The notes below the pieces were generated by a model. The model worked only from the letters and a program-made list of their open reading frames with translations. It was not told the DNA's origin and searched no databases. A program made the position numbers and the translations under genes. This document shows positions 32,155 to 39,701 of a DNA stretch of 64,000 nucleotides, in pieces. The stretch's first letter is position 1. Every line of letters begins with the position of its first letter. This stretch comes from LMUY01 sp964247705 (GTDB lineage: Bacteria > Pseudomonadota > Alphaproteobacteria > Acetobacterales > Acetobacteraceae): the NCBI GenBank assembly GCA_964247705.1, contig CAXTVQ010000010.1:14380-78379 (forward strand), written 5' to 3'.

Positions 32155-33091
32155 GCAGGATGTCCCCCTTGGCTTGGTAATCTTGTGCGATTAGGGCCTT
32201 CAGCGCGTCCGGAGTCCCGCCGACGATTTCGTAGCCGAGATCGGTCAGTTGCTTCACCACCGCCGGATCGGCCAGGGCCGCGTTGGCGGCGGCATTCAGC
32301 TTGGCCACGATAGGGGCTGGCGTGCCGGCGGGGGCGAGCAGGGCGCCCCAGGCGGTGAACTCGAACCCCGGCACCCCGCCCTCGGCGATGGTGGGCGTAT
32401 CGGGAAGCGTCGGCAGGCGGTGGGCGTCGCCTACCCCCAGGATGACCAAACGCTTGTCGGCCAGGAACGGCAGCGGTGTGGGCAGGGCGGTGAACATGAC
32501 GGGGATCTGGTCCGCGACGACGGCGTTCAGCGCGGGCGTGGTGCCGCGGAACGGGACGTGCTGCAGCTTGATACCGGCGGCGCGCATCAGCAGTTCCATT
32601 GCAATGTGCTGCGGGCTGCCCTGGCCGCCGGAGGCGAAGTCGATCGCGCCGGGCTTGGCCTTCGCCTCCGCGATGAACCCGGCGAGCGTGGTGGCGTGCA
32701 GCGACGGGCTGGCCACCAGCGCCCAGTGGATGCGGACCAGTTGGATGATCGGGACGAACGCCGTGCGTGGGTCGTAGCCGGCGTCGCTGCGGATGTTCGG
32801 CAGCACCGTCACCACGCTGTCGTTCACCGCGAGGAGGGTATAGCCGTCGGGGGCGGCATGGGCGCCGGCACGCATGCCGAGCAGGCCGGCGGCACCGGGC
32901 TGGTTGTCCACGAACAGGCTGCCGCCCAGGCTGCGGCCCATCTTGTCGGCCACGATGCGGGCCACGATGTCCACCGCGCTGCCGGCGGCGAGCGGCTCCA
33001 ATAGGCGGATCGGGCGCGCAGGGTAGTCCTGCGCTTGGATTGGCCTCGGCGCCGTCAGCAGCGTTGCTGCCATCACCGCTAGGATCAGCAC
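32129..33091 (-). CDS. Tripartite tricarboxylate transporter (TctC/Bug) binding protein
   Basis: This protein of about 320 residues has a leader ending near RPIQAQD, followed by the Bug-family opening YPARPIRLLEPLAAGSAVDI. Later landmarks are FVDNQPGAAGLLG and FASGGQGSPQH, then HVPFRGTTPALNAVVADQIPVMF. It captures a carboxylated solute in the periplasm for a TctAB channel, here probably the one at 39243-41224. The start is uncertain: GTG at 33091 or ATG at 33073, neither with a clear ribosome-binding site. The longer frame to 33355 would run through an inverted-repeat element. Confidence 0.85.
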   Translation of the reverse strand: MLILAVMAATLLTAPRPIQAQDYPARPIRLLEPLAAGSAVDIVARIVADKMGRSLGGSLFVDNQPGAAGLLGMRAGAHAAPDGYTLLAVNDSVVTVLPNIRSDAGYDPRTAFVPIIQLVRIHWALVASPSLHATTLAGFIAEAKAKPGAIDFASGGQGSPQHIAMELLMRAAGIKLQHVPFRGTTPALNAVVADQIPVMFTALPTPLPFLADKRLVILGVGDAHRLPTLPDTPTIAEGGVPGFEFTAWGALLAPAGTPAPIVAKLNAAANAALADPAVVKQLTDLGYEIVGGTPDALKALIAQDYQAKGDILRAANIHSD

Positions 33092-33103
33092 CGGACGTCG
33101 GCT

Positions 33104-33220
33104 CCCTCTCCCGCGTGCGGGAGAGGGTCGGGGTGAGGGTGCGAAGGCCGCCAAACGGCCGGTGTTCGACGCCCCAGAAACCCTCACCCCCGCCCTCTCC
33201 CGTGAAGGACGGGAGAGGGC
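33104..33220. repeat. REP-like pair of inverted repeats
   Basis: Two hairpins face each other. CCCTCTCCCGC (33104-33114) pairs with GCGGGAGAGGG (33117-33127), and GCCCTCTCCCGT (33192-33203) pairs with ACGGGAGAGGGC (33209-33220). Between them GGGTGAGGG and CCCTCACCC also pair, so the whole 117 bases can fold as one structure. It separates two genes of one operon. The core resembles the element at 61458-61479. Confidence 0.8.
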
Positions 33221-33243
33221 GACGCTCCAGGCAGTCCAGATGC

Positions 33244-34326
33244 TCACGCCGTCAGGCCGAACAGTTTCGTCGCGTTGCCGCCCAGGATGGCCACCGTGTC
33301 CGCCTGGCTCAGCGAGGGGGTGGCCAGGATCACGTCCACCGGGTGCAGTTCCCACGGGATGGGGAAATCGGTGCCCAGCACGACCTGGCTCGCGCCGACC
33401 TGGGCCACCAGGTGACGAACCGCTTCGGGCGTGAACACCAGCGAGTCGTAGTACATCTGGTTGAGGTATTCGCTCGGCTGCTTCTTCAGCACGATGCCGG
33501 GATTGCAGTTCTGCGGCGAGACGAAGCAGCTATGGTCGATGCGCGGCGCATAGGACGGCAAGAACCCGCCGCCATGCGCGGCCAGCACCTTGAGGTTGGG
33601 AAGCTGGTCCAGCACGCCTTCGAGGATCAGGTGTTCCAGGCAGACCGTCGTCTCGAACGGGTAGGCGGCGGCATTGGCGAGCCAGCCATTGCCGGCAACG
33701 CGGGCGGCTACCTCCGGCACGCCTTGGGGGTGGATGAACAGCGTCGCCCCGAGTTCCTCGGCCTTGGCCAGAACGGGGCGGAAGCGGGGTTCGGAGAAGC
33801 TGGCGCCGAGCATGCTGGCGCCGATCGCCGCACCACGGATGCCGGGCTGCTTCATCGCGTCCTCGAGCTGCTTCACCGCCAGGTCGGGGAACTGCAGGGT
33901 CAGGGACGCGAAAGCGCCGAACCGGTCCGGGTTGGCGGCGCACAGGTCGGCCAGGTGGCCGTTCTGCAGGGCCACGATGCGGGTGGCGGTGTCACGGTCG
34001 GCGCCGTACCAGAACGGGTTGATCGACAGGATCTCCATGTCGACGCCCATCGCGTCCATCGAGCGCAGCCGCCCGTCCACGCCCTTGGCGAGGAAGTGTT
34101 CGTTCACGCCCAGGGTGGGCGGCAAGATCGACTGGCCGGCGCCACCCATCAGGGCAAGCGCGTCCTCGAAGATACAATGGCAGTGCGCGTCCACGGTCCG
34201 GACGCGCTGGCCGCCGACGGAAACGGGCACACGGGCTTGCGCTGGCGTTTGAGCCCGTGCGCGGTCCAGCATGCAGCAACTGCAGAACGCCAATCCGGCG
34301 CCCAGGAAACCCCGGCGTGACTTCAT
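33244..34326 (-). CDS. Tat-exported amidohydrolase, ACMSD-like (Amidohydro_2) family
   Basis: This protein of about 360 residues has a twin-arginine leader (KSRRGFLGAG) containing three cysteines. The metal-dependent TIM barrel shows VDAHCHCIF (HxH), LFIHPQG, LAAHGGGFLPSY and LGTDFPIPW, the pattern of the aminocarboxymuconate-semialdehyde decarboxylase-like branch. These decarboxylate or hydrolyse aromatic or lactone carboxylates. A Tat-exported member is uncommon and implies folding, with metal, before export and action in the periplasm. GGGAGG precedes ATG 34326. It follows the BKACE gene in the leftward operon. Confidence 0.85.
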   Translation of the reverse strand: MKSRRGFLGAGLAFCSCCMLDRARAQTPAQARVPVSVGGQRVRTVDAHCHCIFEDALALMGGAGQSILPPTLGVNEHFLAKGVDGRLRSMDAMGVDMEILSINPFWYGADRDTATRIVALQNGHLADLCAANPDRFGAFASLTLQFPDLAVKQLEDAMKQPGIRGAAIGASMLGASFSEPRFRPVLAKAEELGATLFIHPQGVPEVAARVAGNGWLANAAAYPFETTVCLEHLILEGVLDQLPNLKVLAAHGGGFLPSYAPRIDHSCFVSPQNCNPGIVLKKQPSEYLNQMYYDSLVFTPEAVRHLVAQVGASQVVLGTDFPIPWELHPVDVILATPSLSQADTVAILGGNATKLFGLTA

Positions 34327-34396
34327 CCTGATACCTCCCACGGCGCTTTGATGTTGGTCCGCGGCCCCGCGCGCCTCGGGGCCTGCGGTTCAGGCG

Positions 34397-35272
34397 CTAC
34401 TTGGCTCGCAGGCCCAGCATCTCCCGGGCTTCGGCGACCGTCGCGATCTCGCCGCCGAGCTCGTCGACGATGTGGACGGCCTTGGCGACCATGGCGGCGT
34501 TGTCCGGAGTCAGCACACCGCGGCGCAGAGCCACCGCGTCCTCCATGCCGACGCGCACGTGGCCGCCGAGCAGGTAGGCCTGCGCCACCATCGGGAACGC
34601 CATGCGGCCGATGCCGAAACCGGCCCACACCGCGTCCGGCGGCAGCATCGAACGCGCGTAAGCCATGGTCTGCGGCGTCATCTCGAAACCGAAGCGGATG
34701 CCGGTCACGATCTGGAACAGCGCCGGGCTGTCCAGCACGCCGTCCTTGATCAGTTGCTTGGCGAGCTGGATATCGCCACTGTCGAACACCTCGAGCTCGG
34801 GCTTGCTGCCGGCTTCCTTCATGGCCTTCGCCATCACGCTGATGCTCTCCGGCGAGTTGATCACCGCCGACGTGCCGGACCACATCGTGTTCAGGTCGAG
34901 CGTGCAGATCTCGGGCTTGAGCGCCAGCACGTGCTCGACCCGGCGCATCGGCTGCGTGAGGGTGGTGCCGGGTGCCGCGACGCTCGGATCCTCCTTGCCG
35001 GGGATGAAGCGCTGGCCCGGCCCGGTGGTGAGATTGATGATGACGTCGGTGCTGCTGTCGCGGATGCGGTCCACCACTTCGCGGTAGTGCTCCAGCTCCA
35101 TGGACGGGCGCCCGTCCGGGTAGCGCACGTGGATGTGGGTGATGGCGGCCCCGGCCTTGGCGGCGCCGATGCAGGCCTCGGCAATCTGCTGCGGCGTGAC
35201 CGGCAGGCCGGGATGCTGCGCCAGCGTGGTCTGGTTGCCGGTGACTGCGCAGCTTACGATGGTCTTGCTCAT
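34397..35272 (-). CDS. Beta-keto acid cleavage enzyme (BKACE, Kce-like)
   Basis: The 291-residue zinc TIM-barrel enzyme has THIHVRYPDGRPSMELEHY, with His46 and His48 where Kce has its zinc ligands. GHVRVGMEDAV follows, with Arg and Glu matching the third metal ligand region. Family members react a beta-keto acid with acetyl-CoA to give acetoacetate and a new CoA ester, first shown for 3-keto-5-aminohexanoate in lysine fermentation. The natural keto acid here is unknown. It is the first leftward gene of the TetR divergon. ATG 35272 fits the family start. Confidence 0.92.
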   Translation of the reverse strand: MSKTIVSCAVTGNQTTLAQHPGLPVTPQQIAEACIGAAKAGAAITHIHVRYPDGRPSMELEHYREVVDRIRDSSTDVIINLTTGPGQRFIPGKEDPSVAAPGTTLTQPMRRVEHVLALKPEICTLDLNTMWSGTSAVINSPESISVMAKAMKEAGSKPELEVFDSGDIQLAKQLIKDGVLDSPALFQIVTGIRFGFEMTPQTMAYARSMLPPDAVWAGFGIGRMAFPMVAQAYLLGGHVRVGMEDAVALRRGVLTPDNAAMVAKAVHIVDELGGEIATVAEAREMLGLRAK

Positions 35273-35366
35273 TGGCGCCCCTGTTCGAGCGGGTCGCTTG
35301 ACAACGGACCCTGTGCACCCGACGGTATACGAACGTTCGTACCAGTCAAGGCGCGCAGAGAACCGC
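35273..35366. promoter_or_regulatory. TetR/BKACE divergent promoter region with a perfect 14-bp palindrome
   Basis: TACGAACGTTCGTA at 35328-35341 is a perfect palindrome and a good candidate operator for the neighbouring TetR protein. TTGACA at 35298-35303 could be a -35 box for rightward transcription, and TTGACT (complement of 35344-35349) one for leftward. The palindrome sits between the two, so one bound dimer could block both directions. Matching -10 boxes are not clear. Confidence 0.65.
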
Positions 35367-36044
35367 ATGACGACTACCGTTGCAGGGGAGATGAGGCCGG
35401 TGCGGCAACGCCTGCTCGATGCGGGCGAGTTGCTGTTTGCGGCGCATGGCTGGAACGGTGTCAGCATTCGCGCCATCGCATCGGCCGCCGATGTGAGCCT
35501 GGCCGCGCTCAACTACCATTTCGGCGAGAAAGAGAACCTGCTCGCCGAAATCTTCGCAGCGAGGGCGCAGCCGATCGCGGCGGAGCGGATGCGGTTGCTG
35601 CACGAGATCGAAGCGGGCGGCGCGCCGACGCTGGAGGCGGTGATCGAGGCGTTCCTGCGCCCGGCCTTGACCGCCGGTTCGCAGTTCGGCGGCAAGGTGT
35701 TCGTCAAGCTCCGCGCCCGGCTGGCGACCGAGCCGGAGGCGTTCAGTCGCCGCATCCTGTCCCGCGCCTTCGACGAGTCGGGCCGCCAATACATCGCGGC
35801 GCTGCAAGGCTTGCTGCCGGAGTTGCCAGCGGCCGAACTGGCGTGGCGCTTCCATTTCCTGCTCGGGGCGATGGTCTACACCATGGCCGACCCGGGGCGC
35901 ATCCAGGCCTTGACCAACGGGGCGTGCGACCCGGGCGACGTGGATGCGGCGCTGCGGCACCTCGTGCCGTTCCTGGCCGCTGGTTTCCGATCACCCGCAC
36001 TTACGCCTGCCGTCCGCACCAAGCGGCGCAAGATCAATTTCTAG
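35367..36044 (+). CDS. TetR-family transcriptional regulator
   Basis: This 225-residue protein has an N-terminal DNA-binding domain (about 10-60) with RQRLLDAGELLFAAHGWNGVSIRAIA and the recognition-helix region VSLAALNYHFGEKENLL. It is followed by a helical ligand domain with a TetR_C CerR-like look. It should repress until a pathway metabolite binds. It is the first gene of the long rightward catabolic and transport operon and is divergent from BKACE. The palindrome 26 bases before its start is the likely site for autoregulation and control of both operons. Confidence 0.9.
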   Translation: MTTTVAGEMRPVRQRLLDAGELLFAAHGWNGVSIRAIASAADVSLAALNYHFGEKENLLAEIFAARAQPIAAERMRLLHEIEAGGAPTLEAVIEAFLRPALTAGSQFGGKVFVKLRARLATEPEAFSRRILSRAFDESGRQYIAALQGLLPELPAAELAWRFHFLLGAMVYTMADPGRIQALTNGACDPGDVDAALRHLVPFLAAGFRSPALTPAVRTKRRKINF

Positions 36045-36053
36045 GAGGATCCG

Positions 36054-37046
36054 ATGGACACCAATGTCACCGCACGGCCCGAGCCCACACGCGTCACCCG
36101 CACCGAGCTGGATGCCACCGCGGCCCGGTTGAAGAACTGGGGCAAGTGGGGGCCGGACGACCAGGTCGGCACGCTGAACTACACGACCGCGGACGATATC
36201 GTCCAAGCGGCCAAGCTGGTGCGCAAGGGGCAGGTGAGCTCGCTCGCTCTGAACTACGATAAGGACGGACCTCAGGGCGGCAAGACCAAGTTCCCGCCTG
36301 TCGGCCGTTTCAACCCGGTGCACACCATGCTGCGCAGCGGATCGGACGCCTATTCCGGCACGCTCGACAAGCGCGGCATCCGCTCGGCGGACGACATGGT
36401 GCTGTTCCCGTTGCAGGCGGGCACGCATTGGGACGGGCTCGGGCACATCTTCTTCGACAACCACATGTGGAACGGATACGACTGCCGCGAAGTGTCGTCC
36501 TTCGGTGCGGCGAAAGCGGGCATCCACTTCACCAAGGAGAAGATGGTCGGCCGCGGCGTGCTGCTGGATATCCCGCGCCACCTCGGCCTCGACTGGCTGC
36601 CCGAGGGCTACGCGATCAAGAACGACCTGCTGGATGCGTGCTGCGCGTCGCAAGGCGTGTCGGTCGGGCGTGGCGACCATCTGCTGGTGCGCACCGGGCA
36701 GATGGAGCAGTGCCTGGCCGCCGGGTCGTGGGACGGCTACCCCGGCGGCGACGCACCCGGCCTCGATTTCGAGACGCTCGACTGGCTGCAGGCCAAGCAG
36801 GTCTCCGCCGTGGCGACGGACACCTGGGGCGTGGAGGTGCGGCCGAACAACACGGACGGCATCAACCAGCCCTGGCACTGGATCTGCATTCCCATCATGG
36901 GGCTGACGATGGGCGAAATCTTCAAGCTGGACGAGCTCGCGCGGGTGTGCGCAGCGGACAAGGTCTACGATTTCCTGTTCGTCGCCCCTGCCCTGCCGAT
37001 CACCGGCGCTGTCGGCTCCCCCCTCAACCCGATCGTGATACGCTGA
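36054..37046 (+). CDS. Cyclase-family metal-dependent hydrolase (PF04199-like)
   Basis: The 330-residue protein belongs to the long branch of the cyclase/kynurenine-formamidase-like family. The metal motif appears as LQAGTHWDGLGH, followed by VLLDIPRHLGLDW and DHLLVRTGQM, then AVATDTWGVEV. The short branch includes arylformamidases and isatin hydrolase, and many long-branch members are unassigned amidohydrolases. The expected first His of HxGTHxDxxxH is replaced by Ala here, which seems common in this branch. GGAGG lies just before the ATG, ten bases after the TetR stop. Confidence 0.85.
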   Translation: MDTNVTARPEPTRVTRTELDATAARLKNWGKWGPDDQVGTLNYTTADDIVQAAKLVRKGQVSSLALNYDKDGPQGGKTKFPPVGRFNPVHTMLRSGSDAYSGTLDKRGIRSADDMVLFPLQAGTHWDGLGHIFFDNHMWNGYDCREVSSFGAAKAGIHFTKEKMVGRGVLLDIPRHLGLDWLPEGYAIKNDLLDACCASQGVSVGRGDHLLVRTGQMEQCLAAGSWDGYPGGDAPGLDFETLDWLQAKQVSAVATDTWGVEVRPNNTDGINQPWHWICIPIMGLTMGEIFKLDELARVCAADKVYDFLFVAPALPITGAVGSPLNPIVIR

Positions 37047-37093
37047 GCTGAACCGGCCAGCACGGCGCAGACCGTGCGGTCAAGGAGGACTCG

Positions 37094-38077
37094 ATGACCA
37101 AGCCGATGACGAGACGTGCCACGCTGGCGGGCGCCGTGGGAGTGATGGGGGCGGCGGCTACGCATCGCGCGCGGGCCGCAACCTACCCCTCCAGGCCGGT
37201 CCGCGTGATCGTGCCGTTCGCGCCCGCCGGGCCGACCGACATCATGGCGCGCATCCTGGTCAACTCGCTGGGTGCGAAGCTCGGCGGCTCGTTCATCGTG
37301 GACAACCGGCCGGGTGCGGGTGGCAATATCGGCACGGCGTTCGTGGCCCGGTCCGAGGCGGATGGCTACACGCTGCTGATCGACTCCAGCGCCTTCGTCG
37401 TCAACCCGAGCCTGTACAAGCGCTGCCCGTACGACGCGTTCGCCGACTTCGCGCCGATCGGGGAGTTGGGAACGTCGCCCAATCTGTTCGTCGCCAACCC
37501 ACAGGCCGGCATCAAGTCGATCGCCGACCTGGTGGCGCGCTGCAAGGCGGATCCTACGGCGATCACCTACGCCAATCCCGGGATCGGCACGACGCCGCAG
37601 CTTTCCGGCGAGCTGTTGAAGCTGAAGGCGGGGATCGGCATGACCTCCGTCCCATTCGGCGGCGCCGGGCCGGCGGTGGAGGCGGTGCTCGGCGGCACCA
37701 CGCCAGTCGCCTGCGTCGCCCTGCCGCCCGCCCGCCCGCTGGTCGCCTCCAACTCGCTGGTGGCGCTGGCAGTGACCGGGGAGAAGCGCTGGTTCGACCT
37801 GCCGGACGTGCCCACAATGGTGGAACTCGGCTACGCCGACTTCGTGGCCGACACGTTCCAGGCGTTCCTGGCGCCAGCCAAGACGCCGCCCGAGATCGTG
37901 GCCATGCTGTCCAAGGCGTCCATCGAGGTTCTGGGCGACCCGAAGATAGCGGCGCAGTTGCGCACCGACGGGCTCGATGTGATAGCGAGCACGCCGGACG
38001 CGTTCGCTAGGCGGATCGCGACGGAAATCCCGAAATGGCGGGACGTGATCACCAAGGCCGCGATCCCTCAGGTCTGA
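37094..38077 (+). CDS. Tripartite tricarboxylate transporter (TctC/Bug) binding protein
   Basis: This 327-residue exported protein has a Tat-style leader (TRRATLAGAVGVMG, cleavage near THRARA) and the Bug opening YPSRPVRVIVPFAPAGPTDI. FIVDNRPGAGGNIG and the late VPTMVELGYADFVADT segment follow. It is the second Bug protein of the divergon and is close to tctB and tctA, so it is the more direct partner of that channel. AAGGAGG-like purines precede the ATG. A small stem (37060-37065 with 37072-37077) lies between it and the cyclase gene. Confidence 0.92.
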   Translation: MTKPMTRRATLAGAVGVMGAAATHRARAATYPSRPVRVIVPFAPAGPTDIMARILVNSLGAKLGGSFIVDNRPGAGGNIGTAFVARSEADGYTLLIDSSAFVVNPSLYKRCPYDAFADFAPIGELGTSPNLFVANPQAGIKSIADLVARCKADPTAITYANPGIGTTPQLSGELLKLKAGIGMTSVPFGGAGPAVEAVLGGTTPVACVALPPARPLVASNSLVALAVTGEKRWFDLPDVPTMVELGYADFVADTFQAFLAPAKTPPEIVAMLSKASIEVLGDPKIAAQLRTDGLDVIASTPDAFARRIATEIPKWRDVITKAAIPQV

Positions 38078-38082
38078 CACCC

Positions 38083-39246
38083 ATGCGTATCACCGCCATC
38101 CGCGAACGCGCCGTGCCAGTGCAATCGGCCATGCGCAATGCCGCGTTCGACTTCTCGGAGATGACGACGTCCGTCGTGGCCGTGGCGACGGACGCGGTGC
38201 GCGGCGGCCGGCCCGTCATAGGCTATGCCTTCAACTCCACCGGCCGCTACGCCTGCGGGGCGGCGATGCGGGACCGGTTCATCCCGCGGCTGCTCGCCAC
38301 CGCCCCCGAGGCGCTGCAGGACGGCGCCGGGTTGCTGGACCCGGCGAAATGCGCCGCCCGCATGGCACAGCGCGAGAAGCCGGGCGGGGATGCCGAACGC
38401 TCCGTCCCGATCGGCACCATCGAGGTCGCGATCTGGGACGCCGTCGCCAAGGCGCTGGACCGTCCGCTCTGGCATGTGCTGGCGGAGCAGTACGGCGGCG
38501 GCGAGACCCGGCGCGCGGTGCCGGTGTACGTCGGCGGCGGTTGGTATCAGCCCGGCGACGATCTTGCGGCGCTGCGCGAGGAGATCGGCCGCCATCTCGA
38601 CGCGGGCTATACCGCGGTTAAGATCAAGACCGGCGGCGTGGCACTCGACGAGGATTGCCGCCGGCTGGATACGGCCTTGGACATCCTGGGCGATGCCGGA
38701 CGGCTGGCGGTGGATGCCAATGCCGCCCTCCCGCCGGACCGCGCCGAGGCCTACGCCGAACGCCTGGCGCCGTACGGCCTGCGTTGGTTCGAGGAGCCGT
38801 GCGCTCCGCAGGCATTCGACCAGTTCGCCCGGCTGGCGCAACGCTACGGCCCACCCTTGGCGACCGGGGAGAACCTGTTCTGCCTGGCGGATGTGGAAAA
38901 CCTGATGCGGTTCGGCGGCTTCCGTTCCGGCCACGACATCCTCCAGGTGGACCCGCCGCAAGCCTACGGGATCGCTGCCTATGCGGACATGGTGACGCGG
39001 GTGGAAGCAATGGGCGGCAGCCGCGCCTGCATCTTTCCGCATGGCGGCAACATGATGTCCTTCGCCGTCGCCGCCGGGTTGGGCCTGGGCGGCTGCGAGG
39101 CGTACCCCGGCGTGTTCGGCGCGTTCGGCGGCTATGCCGACGGCATGGTGGTGACCGATGGCACGCTGAACCGGCCGGACGCGCCCGGCATCGGCTTCGA
39201 GCGGCAGCCGGCCTTGTTCGGCCTGATGCAGGAGTTGGCTGAATGA
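38083..39246 (+). CDS. Mandelate racemase / muconate-lactonizing enzyme family protein
   Basis: The 387-residue enolase-superfamily protein has a capping domain and a barrel with AVKIKTGG (KxK base motif). VDANAAL gives the first metal-binding Asp, WFEEPC the Glu and TGENLF the third acidic ligand. A later FPHGGNM segment may hold the second catalytic base. Members abstract the proton alpha to a carboxylate to racemise, dehydrate or cycloisomerise acids. The start at ATG 38083 lies 5 bases after the Bug-protein stop. It overlaps tctB by 4 bases, supporting action on the imported acid. Confidence 0.9.
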   Translation: MRITAIRERAVPVQSAMRNAAFDFSEMTTSVVAVATDAVRGGRPVIGYAFNSTGRYACGAAMRDRFIPRLLATAPEALQDGAGLLDPAKCAARMAQREKPGGDAERSVPIGTIEVAIWDAVAKALDRPLWHVLAEQYGGGETRRAVPVYVGGGWYQPGDDLAALREEIGRHLDAGYTAVKIKTGGVALDEDCRRLDTALDILGDAGRLAVDANAALPPDRAEAYAERLAPYGLRWFEEPCAPQAFDQFARLAQRYGPPLATGENLFCLADVENLMRFGGFRSGHDILQVDPPQAYGIAAYADMVTRVEAMGGSRACIFPHGGNMMSFAVAAGLGLGGCEAYPGVFGAFGGYADGMVVTDGTLNRPDAPGIGFERQPALFGLMQELAE

Positions 39247-39701
39247 CGCATTTCGCCCGCAAACGCGACTACTATGCCGGCGCGCTGACCGCCCTGATCG
39301 GCGCCGGGTCGATCTACGAGGGGCAGCAATACGGCATCGGCGGCCTGGCCGACATGGGGTCTGGCTTCTTCCCCGTGGTGTTGGGGGTGGGAATGGTGGT
39401 GATGGGGGCGGTGATGGCGCTCGCCCGCTCCCCCGCACCGGCGGACCACGTCGCACAGGCGCCGGATTGGCGGGGTGCGGCCGCGATCATCGCCGCCGTG
39501 GCCCTGTTCATCGCGCTGGCCGACCGGGCCGGGTTGGCGCCGGCCACCTTCGCCTGCGTGTTCGTGGGCGCGCTCGGCACCCGCACGACGAAGCTGGTCG
39601 AGGCGGTGCTGCTGGCGCTCGGGGTCACCGTGTTCGGCGTGCTGCTGTTCCGCTACGGGCTACAAGTCCAGTTCCCCATCATCCGCGGAGTCCTGCAGTG
39701 A
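39243..39701 (+). CDS. tctB: Tripartite tricarboxylate transporter small membrane subunit TctB
   Basis: The 152-residue protein has four hydrophobic segments and the usual TctB layout: a short cytoplasmic start (FARKRDYYAGALTALIGAGS), GSGFFPVVLGVGMVVMG, and a pair of helices near the end. It assists the large TctA subunit in the inner membrane. It overlaps the preceding enzyme gene by 4 bases, and its stop overlaps the GTG start of tctA. Confidence 0.88.
   Translation: MTHFARKRDYYAGALTALIGAGSIYEGQQYGIGGLADMGSGFFPVVLGVGMVVMGAVMALARSPAPADHVAQAPDWRGAAAIIAAVALFIALADRAGLAPATFACVFVGALGTRTTKLVEAVLLALGVTVFGVLLFRYGLQVQFPIIRGVLQ

Noticed and set aside
33104..33220. Short CRISPR-like array
   Set aside because: There are only two palindromic units of unequal sequence, no regular spacers and no cas genes. 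REP-like repeats explain it better.
33092..33355. Extended N-terminus for the leftward Bug protein
   Set aside because: The extension crosses the REP-like hairpins and part of the amidohydrolase gene; the leader peptide begins at about 33091.
37060..37077. Riboswitch or attenuator before the second Bug gene
   Set aside because: There is only a 6-bp stem in a 47-base intergenic space. It is too small for a known riboswitch and has no T tract.
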